The notes under the pieces: model-generated
Seen by the model: only the letters and a program-made list of their open reading frames with translations
Databases searched by the model: none
Told to the model about the DNA's origin: nothing
Shown: positions 17,375-27,431 of the stretch, in pieces
How the letters are laid out: every line of letters starts with the position of its first letter
Numbering within the stretch: position 1 is the stretch's first letter
Program-made: the position numbers and the translations under genes
Source of the DNA: Micromonospora sp. CCTCC AA 2012012
Lineage (GTDB): Bacteria > Actinomycetota > Actinomycetes > Mycobacteriales > Micromonosporaceae
Length of the DNA: 64,000 nucleotides
Direction: 5' to 3'
Assembly (NCBI RefSeq): GCF_040499845.1
Contig: NZ_CP159342.1
Location: 6,448,001 to 6,512,000 of the forward strand

Positions 17375-17695
17375 GTGGAGCAGATCTGCGTGGTGACGAC
17401 GGTGGTGGACTCGCGCGGGGTCGCCGACGTGCTGGCGGCTGCGGCCGTCGCCGGGCGACTGGCGGCCTGTGCCCAGGTCGGCGGACAGGTGGACAGCACC
17501 TACTGGTGGCAGTCCGCGATCCAGACCACCGCCGAGTGGTCGGTGCAGTTCAAGACCGCCCCGGACCGGGTGACCGCCCTGGTCGACCAGCTCCGCGCCA
17601 ACCACCCGTACGAGGTGCCGGAGATTTTGGTGACCCGGGTGGAGAGCGGCAACCCGGCGTACACGGCCTGGGTGCACGACCACACGAGGGCCTAG
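17375..17695 (+). CDS. cutA: Divalent cation tolerance protein CutA
   Basis: 106 aa, the normal CutA length. It shows VVTTVVDSRGVADVLAAAAV, RLAACAQVGG, STYWWQ and the C-terminal NPYEVPEI-like segment HPYEVPEILVTRV, all diagnostic of the trimeric CutA1/PII-like fold. The GTG start lies 57 bp past the acyltransferase gene. Linked to copper tolerance in E. coli, but the molecular role is still debated; as a cytoplasmic PII-like trimer it may be a signalling or metal-binding protein. Confidence 0.93.
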   Translation: MEQICVVTTVVDSRGVADVLAAAAVAGRLAACAQVGGQVDSTYWWQSAIQTTAEWSVQFKTAPDRVTALVDQLRANHPYEVPEILVTRVESGNPAYTAWVHDHTRA

Positions 17696-17742
17696 GTACT
17701 CCTACTCTGGGCGGCCCTTGACCGGCCCACCATGCTGACCGG

Positions 17743-20700
17743 GTGGAGAACACCGGCTACCCCTGTCCCGGCTGCGGCGCACCCGCCGACCTCGTCGCCG
17801 GGTGCCCCGGCTGCGGTCGACCGCCGTACCCGCCCGCCGCCGAGGTGGTGCGGCTGGACCGGGAGATCGCGACGCTCGCGCCGGAGGTGGAGCGGGCGCG
17901 GGTGACGTACCAGGATCTGCTGGCCCGGCTGGGCACCGCCCGGCAGCGCCGGTCGGAGCTGGCCGCCCGGATCCGTGCGGAGATCCCGCCGCCGACCCTG
18001 GCCCGGCCGGTCCCGGTCCGACCCGCGCCGCCGGCTCCGCTGCCCGCGACGCCGGCTCCGCTGCCCGCGACGCCGGCTCCGCTGCCCGCGACGCCGGCTC
18101 CGCTGCCCGCGACGCCGCCGACCGGGTACGGCGTCCCGGCCCGCCCCGGGCGGCCGGAGACCTCGACGCGGACCGTGCAGGGGCTGCTGTTCGTCCTGGG
18201 TGGACTGCTGCTGGGCACCGCCGCGATCGTCTTCACCGCGGTGGCCTGGGCCGCGGTCGGCGTGGCCGGCCGGGCGCTGATCCTCGTCGCGGTCACCGTG
18301 CTGGCGCTCGCCGTGCCGCTGGTCGCCCGGTGGCGCGGACTGCGGGGCACGGCCGAGACGTTCGCCGCGGTGGGACTGCTGCTGGTGCTCCTCGACGGGT
18401 ACGCCGCCTGGAGCGTCGACCTGGCCGGCGTGGCCGACTGGCCCGGCACCCGGTACGCCGCGCTGGTCGGGGGGGCCGGCGCGGCGATCGCCGCCGGGTA
18501 CGCGCTGCTCAGCCGGCTGACCGTGCCGTGGTTCGCGGCGCTGCTGATCGCGCAGCCGGTGCTGCCGCTGCTCACCGCGGCGGCCCGGCCGTCCGCGGCG
18601 GGCTGGGCGCTGGTGCTGACGGCGGTGGCGCTGGGTGACCTCGTGATGGTGGTCGCCCTGCGCGGCCGGGGGGTTGCCGCTCCGGCACCCGTCGGCGCAC
18701 CGGGGGGCGGGGTGACCGGTGGGGGACCGGTCCACCCTGCCCCGATGGGGATCGGTGCGGCGGTGGCCGGCGGGGGGCCGGTCGCCGCCGCACCGGTCGG
18801 ACCGGCGATCCTCGTGGGCAGCCCGGCGGTCGTCGCCGGCCGGGTGCTCGGCTGGCTGGGGTACGCGGTCGCGCTGGCCGCCGCCGCCGGCTGTGCGCTG
18901 GTGCCGCTGGCCCTGGGCCGGGCGGCCGGTACGCCGCTGCTGGCCGGGGGTCCGCTGCTGATGGTGGCGCTGGCCCTGCACGGCGGCGCGCTGCTGGCCG
19001 GTGGCCGGACGTTCCGGGTGGCGACCGCCGGGCTGCTGGTGCCGGTGCTCGCCACCGCACTGCTGCGGCCGGTCGGCGCGCTGCGGCCGGGGCTGCTGCT
19101 GGTGGCCGCCGCGGTGATCGGGCTCGGGCTGGCCGGGGCGGTGCGGCTGCTGCCGGCGCGGCTGCGTACCGGGCCCCGGGTGGGGGCGCTGGTGGTGGCG
19201 GCGGGACTCGCCCAGGTCGGCGCGTCGCTCACCGCGTACCAGGCCGGGCGGGTGGTGGACGGCTCGCTGCCGGCGTGGCGGGGCGCCGATGCGGTGCCGG
19301 CGCCGCACTGGGGCTGGCAACTGCCGGTTGCCGTGCTGCTCACCGCCGCGGCGGCGGCGCTGCTGCTGCCCCGGGCCGCCCGACCGGTCGTCGGGGTGCT
19401 CGGGGGCACCCTGGCCGTGCTGGCCGCCCCGGCGATCGCGGCCACCCCGTGGCCGACGGTGGTGGCGGTCGACCTGGTGGCCGGCGCGGCGCTGCTGCTG
19501 GCCGCCGTACTGCGGCCCCGCACGGGCCACCCGACCGTGCTGACCCCGGCGCTGGCCGGTGCCGCGCTGACCGCGCACGGGCTGCTGGTGGCGCTCGCCG
19601 ACCCGGCCGGCCCGGTGGTGGCGCTCGCCGTGGTCGTCGTGGTCGGACTCGCCGTGGCGGCCCGGGGGCGGCGCGGTCACGGCGTCCAGCCGGCCGTCGG
19701 CGGTGGCGCGCTGCTCGCGGCGGTGCTCGCCGTACCGGTCGGGGTGGCCGTCGGGCTCTTCGCCGTCGGGGCGCCGGCCTGGTGGCAGCTGCGGGGCGTG
19801 GCCGTCGCCGCCGGGGTGCTGGTGCTCGGCACGCTCGCGGTCCGTCGACACTGGCCGGACCTGCTCGGGTACGCCTCGACCGGGCTGGCCGGGACGCTCG
19901 TGCTGCTCGGCGTCGCACCGCTGGTCGTACCGGCCGCCGAACCGGTGGCGGGGTACGCCGCGCTGGGCGTGCTGCTGGCGCTGGCCTCCGGTGGCGGTGG
20001 TCGGCCGGCACCCGCCCCCCGGGTGGCGGGCGTCGCGCTGGCCGGGCTCGCCGCGCTCGCCACCGCCCCGACGGTCCTGCGGGTCCTCGGTGGCCTGCCC
20101 GTACGGCCCTGGTCGGGGGTGCCCGCCGTCGAGCCGGTGCGGGGGGCCTGGGGAGCCGGGGCGGCGCTGCTGCTGCTCGCGGCGGCCGGGGCGGCGTACC
20201 TGCGGATCGTGCGGGGTGGGCGGTGGCTGCCGGCGACGGCCGCGCTGCCGTTCGCCGCGCTGGCGCTGCCGGTGCTGCTGGCGGCCGTACCGGCGCCCTG
20301 GCCGGTGACGCCGGCCGTGGCGTACGCCGTCGGGGTGGCCGCACTGCTCGTCGCGGCCCTGGCCGCGCCGCGTCCGGCGCTGGTGCCGGTCGCCGTGCCG
20401 GTGGGCCTGGTGCTCGGCGCGTCGGGGCTGGCCGGGCTGCTCGCCACCCGGGCGGGCACGCTCGCCGGCCTGGGTGTGCTGGTCGTCGCGGCGGCAGCCG
20501 TGGGTACGGCCGGCCGGCACCCGGTCACCCGGCTCGCCGGCTGGCCGGCGGCGGTGCTGGCGGCGACCGGCTTCGCGCTGACCGCGTCGCTGGCGGGTGG
20601 CCTGCCGGTACGGACCGCCGCGTTCGCGGTGCTGGCGGTGGCGGTGGCGGCGCTGCACGCGGCGCCGCTGCTCGCCCGCCGGGAGGCCGCCGCGGCGTCG

Positions 20701-21363
20701 ACGGTCGGGCTGGCGGTGGAGGCCGCCGGGCAGGCGGTCGCGCTGCTGGCGGTGCTGCTGGCCTGGGGTGCGCTGCGGCACGCGGCGACGGTCTGCGTGC
20801 TGTGGGGCGTGGCGGTGGCGCTGCGGGTGCTGCGCCGGGGTGAGTCCCCGGCCCGGCGGCGGGCCCTCGCCGCGATCGCCGGGGTCAGCGAGCTGCTCGG
20901 CGGCTGGCTGCTGCTCGCGGCCGGTGGGGTGGTGCTGCTGGAGGCGTACACCGTGCCGGCGGCCGTGCTGGCCCTGGCCGCCGGTCTGGTGGCACTGGGC
21001 GGCCGACCCGGGCTGACCAGCTGGCTGGCGCTCGGCCCGGGCCTCGTGGCGGCGCTGCTGCCCAGCCTGGTGTCGGTGCTGGTGGCCCCCGACCCGCAGC
21101 CGTGGCGGCGGCTGGCGCTCGGCGCGGCGGCGGTCGCCGCCGTGCTGGTCGGCGCGGTCCGGCGCTGGCAGGCCCCGGCGGTGCTGGGCAGTGTCGTCCT
21201 GGTGCCGCTCGCCCTGCACGAGCTGGCCCGGGGCTGGGACCTGCTGCCCCGGTGGATCTTCCTGGCGGTCGGCGGACTGGCCCTGATCGGGCTCGCCGCC
21301 ACCTACGAGCGGCGCCGTCGTGACCTGCACAGACTACGGAGCGTGGTCGGAAGGATGGGATGA
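17743..21363 (+). CDS. Giant polytopic membrane protein with N-terminal zinc ribbon (SCO7613-like)
   Basis: 1,206 aa. The N-terminus holds two CxxC pairs (YPCPGCGAP and AGCPGCGRPPYP), a short zinc ribbon; a charged, probably coiled-coil segment (about 30-80) follows, then a Pro/Ala linker with four identical seven-residue PAPLPAT units. From about residue 145 to the end it is almost unbroken hydrophobic helix, I estimate more than 30 membrane spans, with only short Arg/Gly/Pro loops and a conserved-looking C-terminal ATYERRRRDLHRLR tail. This architecture fits the SCO7613 C-terminal-domain membrane proteins of actinomycetes. No transport or enzyme motif is visible and function is unknown. The antisense strand is open over nearly the whole length, a composition effect. 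Confidence 0.85.
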   Translation: MENTGYPCPGCGAPADLVAGCPGCGRPPYPPAAEVVRLDREIATLAPEVERARVTYQDLLARLGTARQRRSELAARIRAEIPPPTLARPVPVRPAPPAPLPATPAPLPATPAPLPATPAPLPATPPTGYGVPARPGRPETSTRTVQGLLFVLGGLLLGTAAIVFTAVAWAAVGVAGRALILVAVTVLALAVPLVARWRGLRGTAETFAAVGLLLVLLDGYAAWSVDLAGVADWPGTRYAALVGGAGAAIAAGYALLSRLTVPWFAALLIAQPVLPLLTAAARPSAAGWALVLTAVALGDLVMVVALRGRGVAAPAPVGAPGGGVTGGGPVHPAPMGIGAAVAGGGPVAAAPVGPAILVGSPAVVAGRVLGWLGYAVALAAAAGCALVPLALGRAAGTPLLAGGPLLMVALALHGGALLAGGRTFRVATAGLLVPVLATALLRPVGALRPGLLLVAAAVIGLGLAGAVRLLPARLRTGPRVGALVVAAGLAQVGASLTAYQAGRVVDGSLPAWRGADAVPAPHWGWQLPVAVLLTAAAAALLLPRAARPVVGVLGGTLAVLAAPAIAATPWPTVVAVDLVAGAALLLAAVLRPRTGHPTVLTPALAGAALTAHGLLVALADPAGPVVALAVVVVVGLAVAARGRRGHGVQPAVGGGALLAAVLAVPVGVAVGLFAVGAPAWWQLRGVAVAAGVLVLGTLAVRRHWPDLLGYASTGLAGTLVLLGVAPLVVPAAEPVAGYAALGVLLALASGGGGRPAPAPRVAGVALAGLAALATAPTVLRVLGGLPVRPWSGVPAVEPVRGAWGAGAALLLLAAAGAAYLRIVRGGRWLPATAALPFAALALPVLLAAVPAPWPVTPAVAYAVGVAALLVAALAAPRPALVPVAVPVGLVLGASGLAGLLATRAGTLAGLGVLVVAAAAVGTAGRHPVTRLAGWPAAVLAATGFALTASLAGGLPVRTAAFAVLAVAVAALHAAPLLARREAAAASTVGLAVEAAGQAVALLAVLLAWGALRHAATVCVLWGVAVALRVLRRGESPARRRALAAIAGVSELLGGWLLLAAGGVVLLEAYTVPAAVLALAAGLVALGGRPGLTSWLALGPGLVAALLPSLVSVLVAPDPQPWRRLALGAAAVAAVLVGAVRRWQAPAVLGSVVLVPLALHELARGWDLLPRWIFLAVGGLALIGLAATYERRRRDLHRLRSVVGRMG
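18031..18114 (+). repeat. Four perfect 21-bp tandem repeats in the membrane-protein gene
   Basis: Unit starts CCGGCTCCGCTGCCCGCGAC and encodes PAPLPAT. Four copies are identical at DNA level, so the tract probably varies in copy number between strains. It forms the linker between the zinc ribbon/coiled coil and the membrane part. Confidence 0.95.
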
Positions 21364-21395
21364 GGGGTAGGGTCGGCCTCACCATCGGTTCGGGG

Positions 21396-21419
21396 GTTGC
21401 CAGGATTACTCACGGCAAC
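21396..21419. promoter_or_regulatory. Inverted repeat upstream of the desaturase gene
   Basis: GTTGCC (21396-21401) and GGCAAC (21414-21419) are 12 nt apart, about 70 bp before the desaturase start. It could be an operator or the 5' part of the leader. Evidence is limited to symmetry. Confidence 0.25.
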
Positions 21420-21490
21420 GGTTTCGACCAGACTCGGTGAGCAGGGCCGCGCCGAACGGCGTGGCCCGCACCGACGACGGGAGAGCGCGG

Positions 21491-22543
21491 ATGACCGCCC
21501 CGATGCTGACGGAACCCCCGGTACGCCGGGGCAGCGACTACGCCGGGCTGTCCCGGCGGATCGCCGAGGCCGGCCTGCTGGACCGCCGCCCCGGCTCGTA
21601 CGTCCTGCGGATCGTGCTCACGCTGGGTGCCTTCGTCGCCGGCTGGGCGGGTGTGGTGGCGCTCGGTGACTCGTGGGCGCAGCTCCTCCTCGCGGTCGGC
21701 ATGGCGGTGGCCACCACCCAGGTGGCGTTCCTCGGGCACGACGCCGGGCACCGGCAGATGTTCCGCCGCCGGTGGCCGAGCGAACTCGCCGGGCTGGTCG
21801 CCGGCAACCTCGCCGTCGGGCTCAGCTACGGCTGGTGGGTCGACAAGCACAACCGGCACCACGCCAACCCGAACCACGCCGACTCCGACCCGGACGTCGG
21901 GGCGGGTGCCCTGGTCTGGACGGACGAGCAGGCAAGGGCGACCCGCGGGTTCGGGCGGTGGCTGGCGGCCCGGCAGGCGTGGTTCTTCTTCCCGATGCTG
22001 CTGCTGGAGGGGCTGGCGCTGCACGTGGCGAGCGTCCGGGCGCTGGTGGGTCGGTCGCCGGACGGTGGGTGGGCCACCCCGGTCCGGCACCGGGCGGTGG
22101 AGGCGGTGCTGCTCGTCGCGCACGCCGTCGGCTTCCTGGGGCTGCTCCTCGCGGTGATGTCGCCGGTGAAGGCGCTGCTCTTCGTCGTCGTCCAGCAGGG
22201 ACTCTGGGGCCTCTACATGGGCTGCGCCTTCGCCCCGAACCACAAGGGCATGCCGATGCCGACCGCCGGCGACGACCTCGACTTCCTGCGTAAGCAGGTG
22301 CTCACCTCGCGCAACGTACGCGGTGGCCGGTTCGTGGACGCGGCGCTGGGCGGGCTCAACTATCAGATCGAGCACCACCTCTTCCCGAACATGCCGCGGG
22401 CCAACCTGCGCCGGGCGCAGCCGATCGTCCGGGCGTACTGCGCGCAGCGGGGCGTCGGGTACGCGGAGACCGGGCTGGTCGAGTCGTACCGGCAGGCGCT
22501 GGGGCATCTGCACGAGGTCGGCCGCCCGCTGCGCGACGGCTGA
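21491..22543 (+). CDS. Membrane fatty acid desaturase (acyl-lipid / acyl-CoA type)
   Basis: 350-aa di-iron desaturase. The three histidine boxes are HDAGH (near residue 83), HNRHH (near 120) and QIEHHLF (near 298); the glutamine in the third box is typical of front-end and delta-type desaturases. Four hydrophobic spans are visible around the boxes. No cytochrome b5 domain is fused. The ATG at 21491 follows GGGAGAGCGCGG; an in-frame GTG at 21437 would add 18 residues. It introduces double bonds into membrane acyl chains, with electrons presumably from ferredoxin. Regulation by temperature is common in the family but not shown here. Confidence 0.9.
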   Translation: MTAPMLTEPPVRRGSDYAGLSRRIAEAGLLDRRPGSYVLRIVLTLGAFVAGWAGVVALGDSWAQLLLAVGMAVATTQVAFLGHDAGHRQMFRRRWPSELAGLVAGNLAVGLSYGWWVDKHNRHHANPNHADSDPDVGAGALVWTDEQARATRGFGRWLAARQAWFFFPMLLLEGLALHVASVRALVGRSPDGGWATPVRHRAVEAVLLVAHAVGFLGLLLAVMSPVKALLFVVVQQGLWGLYMGCAFAPNHKGMPMPTAGDDLDFLRKQVLTSRNVRGGRFVDAALGGLNYQIEHHLFPNMPRANLRRAQPIVRAYCAQRGVGYAETGLVESYRQALGHLHEVGRPLRDG

Positions 22544-22601
22544 CGTCCCTGCTCACGGGCCGTGCCGGGAGCGCTGGACGGCCTCCCGGTAGGGTCGTCG
22601 C

Positions 22602-22895
22602 ATGGCAGACGTGCTCACCGCGCAGGCGGTGCGAGACGAGCTGGGCGGGCTGGCGGAGTGGTCGGGTGATCCGACCGGGATCAGCCGCACCGTCGAGTTC
22701 GGCAGTTTCCCGGCCGCCGTCGCGGTGGTCGACCGGGTGGCCGAGGTGGCCGAGGAACTCGACCACCACCCCGACATCGACATCCGATGGCGGACCCTGA
22801 CCTTCCGCTGCGTCACCCACTCCTCCGGCGGGGTCACCCACCGGGACGTGGCGCTGGCCCGGCGGATCGACGAGATCGTCCGGAGCGTCCGATGA
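22602..22895 (+). CDS. 4a-hydroxytetrahydrobiopterin dehydratase (pterin-4a-carbinolamine dehydratase)
   Basis: 97 aa, the standard size. ELDHHPDIDIRWRTLTFRCVTHSSGGVTHRD includes the active-site His pair (about residues 50-51) and the invariant His/Asp of the PCD fold. It dehydrates 4a-carbinolamine pterin during regeneration of tetrahydrobiopterin, or acts in molybdopterin-like pathways. No aromatic hydroxylase lies in the window. Its stop overlaps the FHA gene start (ATGA), so they are co-translated although no functional link is obvious. Confidence 0.9.
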   Translation: MADVLTAQAVRDELGGLAEWSGDPTGISRTVEFGSFPAAVAVVDRVAEVAEELDHHPDIDIRWRTLTFRCVTHSSGGVTHRDVALARRIDEIVRSVR

Positions 22896-24040
22896 GATTT
22901 GAGATCAGCAAGGTGCTGGACGCCATCGAGGGGCGGGTCTGCACCGACCCCTCGCTGGCGCGTGCCGTCGTCGACCTGGCCGAGGTGATCCGCTGGCAGG
23001 ACCTGGACGGCGGCCGGCCAGCCAGCCTGCTGCGGCTCGGCATGGTCATCGACGCGCTGGCCCGCCAACTGGAGGAGGACAGCGTCCCGGTCTATGCCAT
23101 CGTGCACCGGGCCCTGCTCTCCGACGCCGACCTGACCTCCAACGAGCGGATGGTGGTCCGCCGCTGGGCCGACGACGGCCTGGTGGAGGTGCTGGACCAG
23201 CCGGGCGACCGGGTGCTGGAGGTGGCCGACCTGCTCGGCCTGCCGGTGCTCAGCCGGGTCCGCTTCGACGGCCTGGGCGGTCGGTTCCCGTGGCTCGGGC
23301 AGCCCGGTCGGGTGCTCGCCCCGGTGCCCGGGGCCGGTGGACCGGTCTTCATCGCCCACGTCGGTGGCGGGCAGAGCCCGGCGTCCGGCAGCCGGTCACC
23401 GGTCGGCGCGAAGCTGCTCGCCCGGCAGTGGCGGTGCCCCGAGCCGGGCTGCGCGCTCTTCGGCGGCGGCGGGGGCGGTGGCGCCTTCGCCGACCTGGCC
23501 CGGGTGGACCGCGCCCCGGCCGGGCAGCCGCCGCCCACCCTGCGGGGCGGCGTGCCCACCTGCCCGCGGCACGGCACCCGGCTCGGTGACGCGGGGCCGC
23601 GACCGCGTACGGAGGTGCTGGCGGTGCGGATCGGCGGGCTGGTCCGGCGGCGCTTCGTGCTCACCGAGACCCAGCCGGTGCTGGTCGGCCGCGCGCCGGA
23701 CACCGACGGCGGGATCACCCTCGGCCAGTGGCTCAACGACGAGTCGCGGCGCTGGATCAGCCGCAGCCACGTCCGCTTCGAGCTGCGCGTGGGCGAGGTG
23801 GTGGTCACCGACACCAGCACCAACGGCTCCGGCATCCGACCGGCCGGCTCGATGGCCGAGCCGGACCGGTTGAAGCTCGCCCCGCAGCAGTCCCGGGTGC
23901 TGGCCGAGGGCGACATCGTGGAGCTCTATCCGGGGGTGCAGATCGGCCGCGCCGACGAGCTGCCCCGGGGTGCCCCGTTCACCCCGACCTCGGTGATGGC
24001 CGAGGCCCCCACCATGGCGATGCGACTGCCCCGGCCCTGA
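22892..24040 (+). CDS. FHA domain-containing protein
   Basis: 382 aa. The N-terminal 150 residues form a helical region of unknown fold (MRFEISKVLDAIEGRVCTDP, with RMVVRRWADDGLVEVL). Two Cys pairs (RCPEPGCALF and PTCPRHGTRL) at about 185-240 may bind zinc around a Gly-rich loop. The FHA domain (about 250-355) has VLVGRAPDTDGGI, RWISRSHVRFEL and TDTSTNGSGI, containing the conserved Arg, Ser, His and Asn that bind phosphothreonine. It is therefore a likely reader of Ser/Thr kinase output, perhaps of the kinase at 13779-15287. Start is fixed by the ATGA overlap. Confidence 0.85.
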   Translation: MRFEISKVLDAIEGRVCTDPSLARAVVDLAEVIRWQDLDGGRPASLLRLGMVIDALARQLEEDSVPVYAIVHRALLSDADLTSNERMVVRRWADDGLVEVLDQPGDRVLEVADLLGLPVLSRVRFDGLGGRFPWLGQPGRVLAPVPGAGGPVFIAHVGGGQSPASGSRSPVGAKLLARQWRCPEPGCALFGGGGGGGAFADLARVDRAPAGQPPPTLRGGVPTCPRHGTRLGDAGPRPRTEVLAVRIGGLVRRRFVLTETQPVLVGRAPDTDGGITLGQWLNDESRRWISRSHVRFELRVGEVVVTDTSTNGSGIRPAGSMAEPDRLKLAPQQSRVLAEGDIVELYPGVQIGRADELPRGAPFTPTSVMAEAPTMAMRLPRP

Positions 24041-24055
24041 CGGCGGGACGACGAA

Positions 24056-24086
24056 GGGCGCCGGGACCGTGACGGTCCCGGCGCCC
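24056..24086. terminator. Bidirectional terminator between the FHA gene and rocD
   Basis: GGGCGCCGGGACCG (24056-24069), loop TGA, and its perfect complement (24073-24086), followed by TTT on the plus strand and preceded by AA on the other. It lies between convergent genes and serves both. Confidence 0.88.
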
Positions 24087-24131
24087 TTTCGCGTACGGGG
24101 AATCAGCCGCCTCCGGCGGCCGGCCGGGAGA

Positions 24132-25345
<1,214 letters not shown>

Positions 25346-25349
<4 letters not shown>

Positions 25350-26167
25350 TTGCTTGCCTTTCCCTGACGGAGTCGCAGCGTGCAGCACTTCGGTCCGCCG
25401 CCGGCCTTGCGCAGCTCGGACAGGTCGATGCCGATGGTCTCGTAGCCCCGGTCGCGCAGCTTGGCCGCCAGGTCGGTGGCCTGCGCGGGCAGCACCACGT
25501 GCTTCCCGTCGCTGACCGCGTTCAGGCCCAGCACCTCGGCGTCGGCCATGGTGGCGTGGATCGCGTCCGGGAAGAGCCGGCGCAGCACCGCCCGGCTGCC
25601 GGGCGAGAACGCCTCCGGCAGGTACGCCACGGTCCGCTCGTCGAGCACGGTCAGCGCGGTGTCCAGGTGGTAGAAGCGCGGGTCGACCAGCTGCATGGTG
25701 ATCACCGGGTAACCGAAGACCTCCTGGAGCTGGGCGTGCGAGGCGTGCGCGGTGCGGAAGCCGGTGCCGGCGAGCAGGTGGTCACCGACCAGCAGGACGT
25801 CGCCCTCGCCCTCGTTGATGTGCTTCGGGTCGTACATCTCGAAGCCGGCGGCCTCGAACCAGGCCCGGAAGGCGGGCGCCTCGTCGGCGCGCTGCGGGTC
25901 GCGGAACTGCACCGCCATGGCCTTGCCGTCGATCACCGTGCCGCCGTTGGCGGCGAAGACCATGTCCGGCAGGCCGGCGACCGGGTCGACCAGCTCGACC
26001 TCGTGGCCCAGGTCCAGGTACGTCTGGCGCAGCTGCTCCCACTGCCGGATCGCCAGGTCGGCGTCGACCGGGGCGGTCGGGTCCATCCACGGGTTGATCG
26101 CGTAGTCGACGGCGAAGTACGTCGGCCGGCACATCAGAAAACGCTGCCTGGTGGCGTCCATCGTCAT
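25346..26167 (-). CDS. ddaH: Dimethylarginine dimethylaminohydrolase / arginine-hydrolase family protein
   Basis: 273-aa amidinotransferase-fold hydrolase. It shows the substrate strand FAANGGTVIDG, the acidic EGEGDVLL, the catalytic His in FYHLDTALTVLD and the nucleophilic Cys in GGGPKCCTLRL near the C-terminus. DDAH converts methylated arginine to citrulline; close relatives (ArgZ-type) hydrolyse arginine to ornithine. Coupling to ornithine aminotransferase favours an ornithine-forming reaction in this organism, which is inference. The ATG at 26167 follows GGGAGCAGGACA; ATG 26161 is also possible. Confidence 0.88.
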
Positions 26168-26272
26168 TGTCCTGCTCCCAGCGGTCGGGCGCGCCCCGGC
26201 CACCGTGGCCCACGGGCTGGCGCCGTTGGTCAACGGTATGCGCCCCGGGCCGACGACATCCACCGCCGGAAC

Positions 26273-26330
26273 TTGCGTAGGACGCGCAATCGTTGCGTCT
26301 AACCCCCGCCCGTCGGCGATTCATTGCGCA
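26273..26330 (-). promoter_or_regulatory. TTGCG repeat array upstream of ddaH-rocD, possible Lrp/AsnC site
   Basis: The 375-bp gap between ddaH and the next gene has a palindrome TTGCG-N7-CGCAA (26273-26289), a further TTGCG at 26293 and TTGCGCA at 26324. Arg/ornithine catabolic operons are often controlled by Lrp/AsnC regulators that bind such phased half-sites. No regulator gene lies next to it. The rest of the gap has a hairpin at 26436-26464 and no convincing reading frame. Confidence 0.4.
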
Positions 26331-26435
26331 GACGCTCGGCAACCCCGGCGGGCAGTTGATCATGCAGCGGCGGGGCCGGTTCGGAGGCATTGACGGAGCT
26401 TGTCCGCAACCCCGACCGGCGGGGTGGAGACACAC

Positions 26436-26464
26436 TTCGGGGGCGGCGAACCGCCGCCCCCGAA
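26436..26464. terminator. Hairpin in the gap upstream of ddaH, downstream of the small membrane-protein gene
   Basis: TTCGGGGGCGGCG, loop AAC, and its perfect 13-nt complement. It is about 80 bp past the stop of the minus-strand gene at 26543-27274 and probably terminates it before the ddaH promoter. Confidence 0.7.
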
Positions 26465-26542
26465 AGAGGTGTTGCCCGGCCGGTGAACCACCGGAGCTGG
26501 TCGGGCGTGCCGGCGATGCGCCGGCGAGTGGAAAGATGCCCC

Positions 26543-27274
26543 TCAGAACAGGCCGGCAAACTGTGAGTCGAGCCACTCGCGCAGTCGGCCCACCCAGTCG
26601 CCGTCCGTCGTCGGCCAGTCGAACTGACCGGTCAGCGCCACGATGCCGAGCACCACGGCGGCCAGTCCGACGACGATGCCGATCAGGGCGTCCAGCTTGC
26701 CGGCCACGTGCCGGCGGCGGGTGGCGATCAGACCCAGCACCGCGAGGACCGCGCCGACCGCGCCGAGCCCCACGCCGTACCCGGCGAGGGTGCCGGTGAG
26801 CACGAAGAGCGCGCCGACCACCGAGACGATCAGGCCGAGCGTCGCCAGCAGGCTGGCCCGGGGCTTCGGACCGACCACGGCCGGCGCGACGGGCCGGTCG
26901 AGGTCCCGCTGCACCGGCTGTTCGAGGGTGGCGTCCCGGTCGGTCCGGTGCCCGTCCAGGTCGACGGTGCGCTCCAGGGTGGGCTCCGGGTCGGTGCGCC
27001 GCACGGTGTCCGGCGCCATCGGTCGCCCGGTCGCGGCACGCGCGGTCGCCGCCCGGTCGGCCGCCCGTCGCTCCGCCTCCGAGACGCGACCGCCGTCGGC
27101 CGGGGTGGTGCTGCTGCGGTAGGTCGTGCCGTCGTCGTCGCGTTCGGCGACCGCCGGACGCCCCGGGTCGTCCACCCGGTCGGTCGCCGGGACGTGGTCC
27201 CGCCCGTCGACCCGGCCGTCGCCGTTCACGTCGCTGTCGCGTGCCGGTCCGTTCCGGCGGGACAGAATCTTCAC
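26543..27274 (-). CDS. Small membrane protein with charged N-terminal region
   Basis: 243 aa, not recognised by function. The N-terminal 135 residues are Asp/Arg/Thr-rich and hydrophilic, with one calcium-loop-like stretch DVNGDGRVDGRD (about 13-24). Three hydrophobic helices follow (about 140-160, 165-185, 195-220) in the arrangement of DUF4190-type proteins, with a C-terminal amphipathic tail. The GTG start at 27274 has a near-perfect AGGAGGTG ribosome site, which settles the start against longer frames. It stands alone between divergent nei2 and the terminator. Confidence 0.72.
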   Translation of the reverse strand: MKILSRRNGPARDSDVNGDGRVDGRDHVPATDRVDDPGRPAVAERDDDGTTYRSSTTPADGGRVSEAERRAADRAATARAATGRPMAPDTVRRTDPEPTLERTVDLDGHRTDRDATLEQPVQRDLDRPVAPAVVGPKPRASLLATLGLIVSVVGALFVLTGTLAGYGVGLGAVGAVLAVLGLIATRRRHVAGKLDALIGIVVGLAAVVLGIVALTGQFDWPTTDGDWVGRLREWLDSQFAGLF

Positions 27275-27431
27275 TTCACACCTCCTGGTCAAGGGCGTGG
27301 AGGCCGCGAACGCGGAGGACAGCCACGCATGACGTACCGGGGAGGTACCCCCGCGGACCGGCAGCGACACCCGTCGACGACCGGCGGCTTGCGTTACCGG
27401 CCGCGCCGCCCGTCGGGCTACCGTTGCCGGC

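Noticed and set aside
18031..18114. CRISPR-like array
   Set aside because: The four 21-bp units are directly abutting without spacers and encode an in-frame PAPLPAT linker.
17692..21330. An open frame of about 1,200 codons on the minus strand opposite the giant membrane protein
   Set aside because: It encodes only Arg/Gln/His/Pro/Gly-rich low-complexity sequence, the expected shadow of a Leu/Ala/Val-rich gene at this GC content, and has no ribosome site.
26543..27274. Dockerin domain, from DVNGDGRVDGRD
   Set aside because: Only one calcium-loop-like stretch is present, without the paired repeat or helices, and the protein has no signal peptide.
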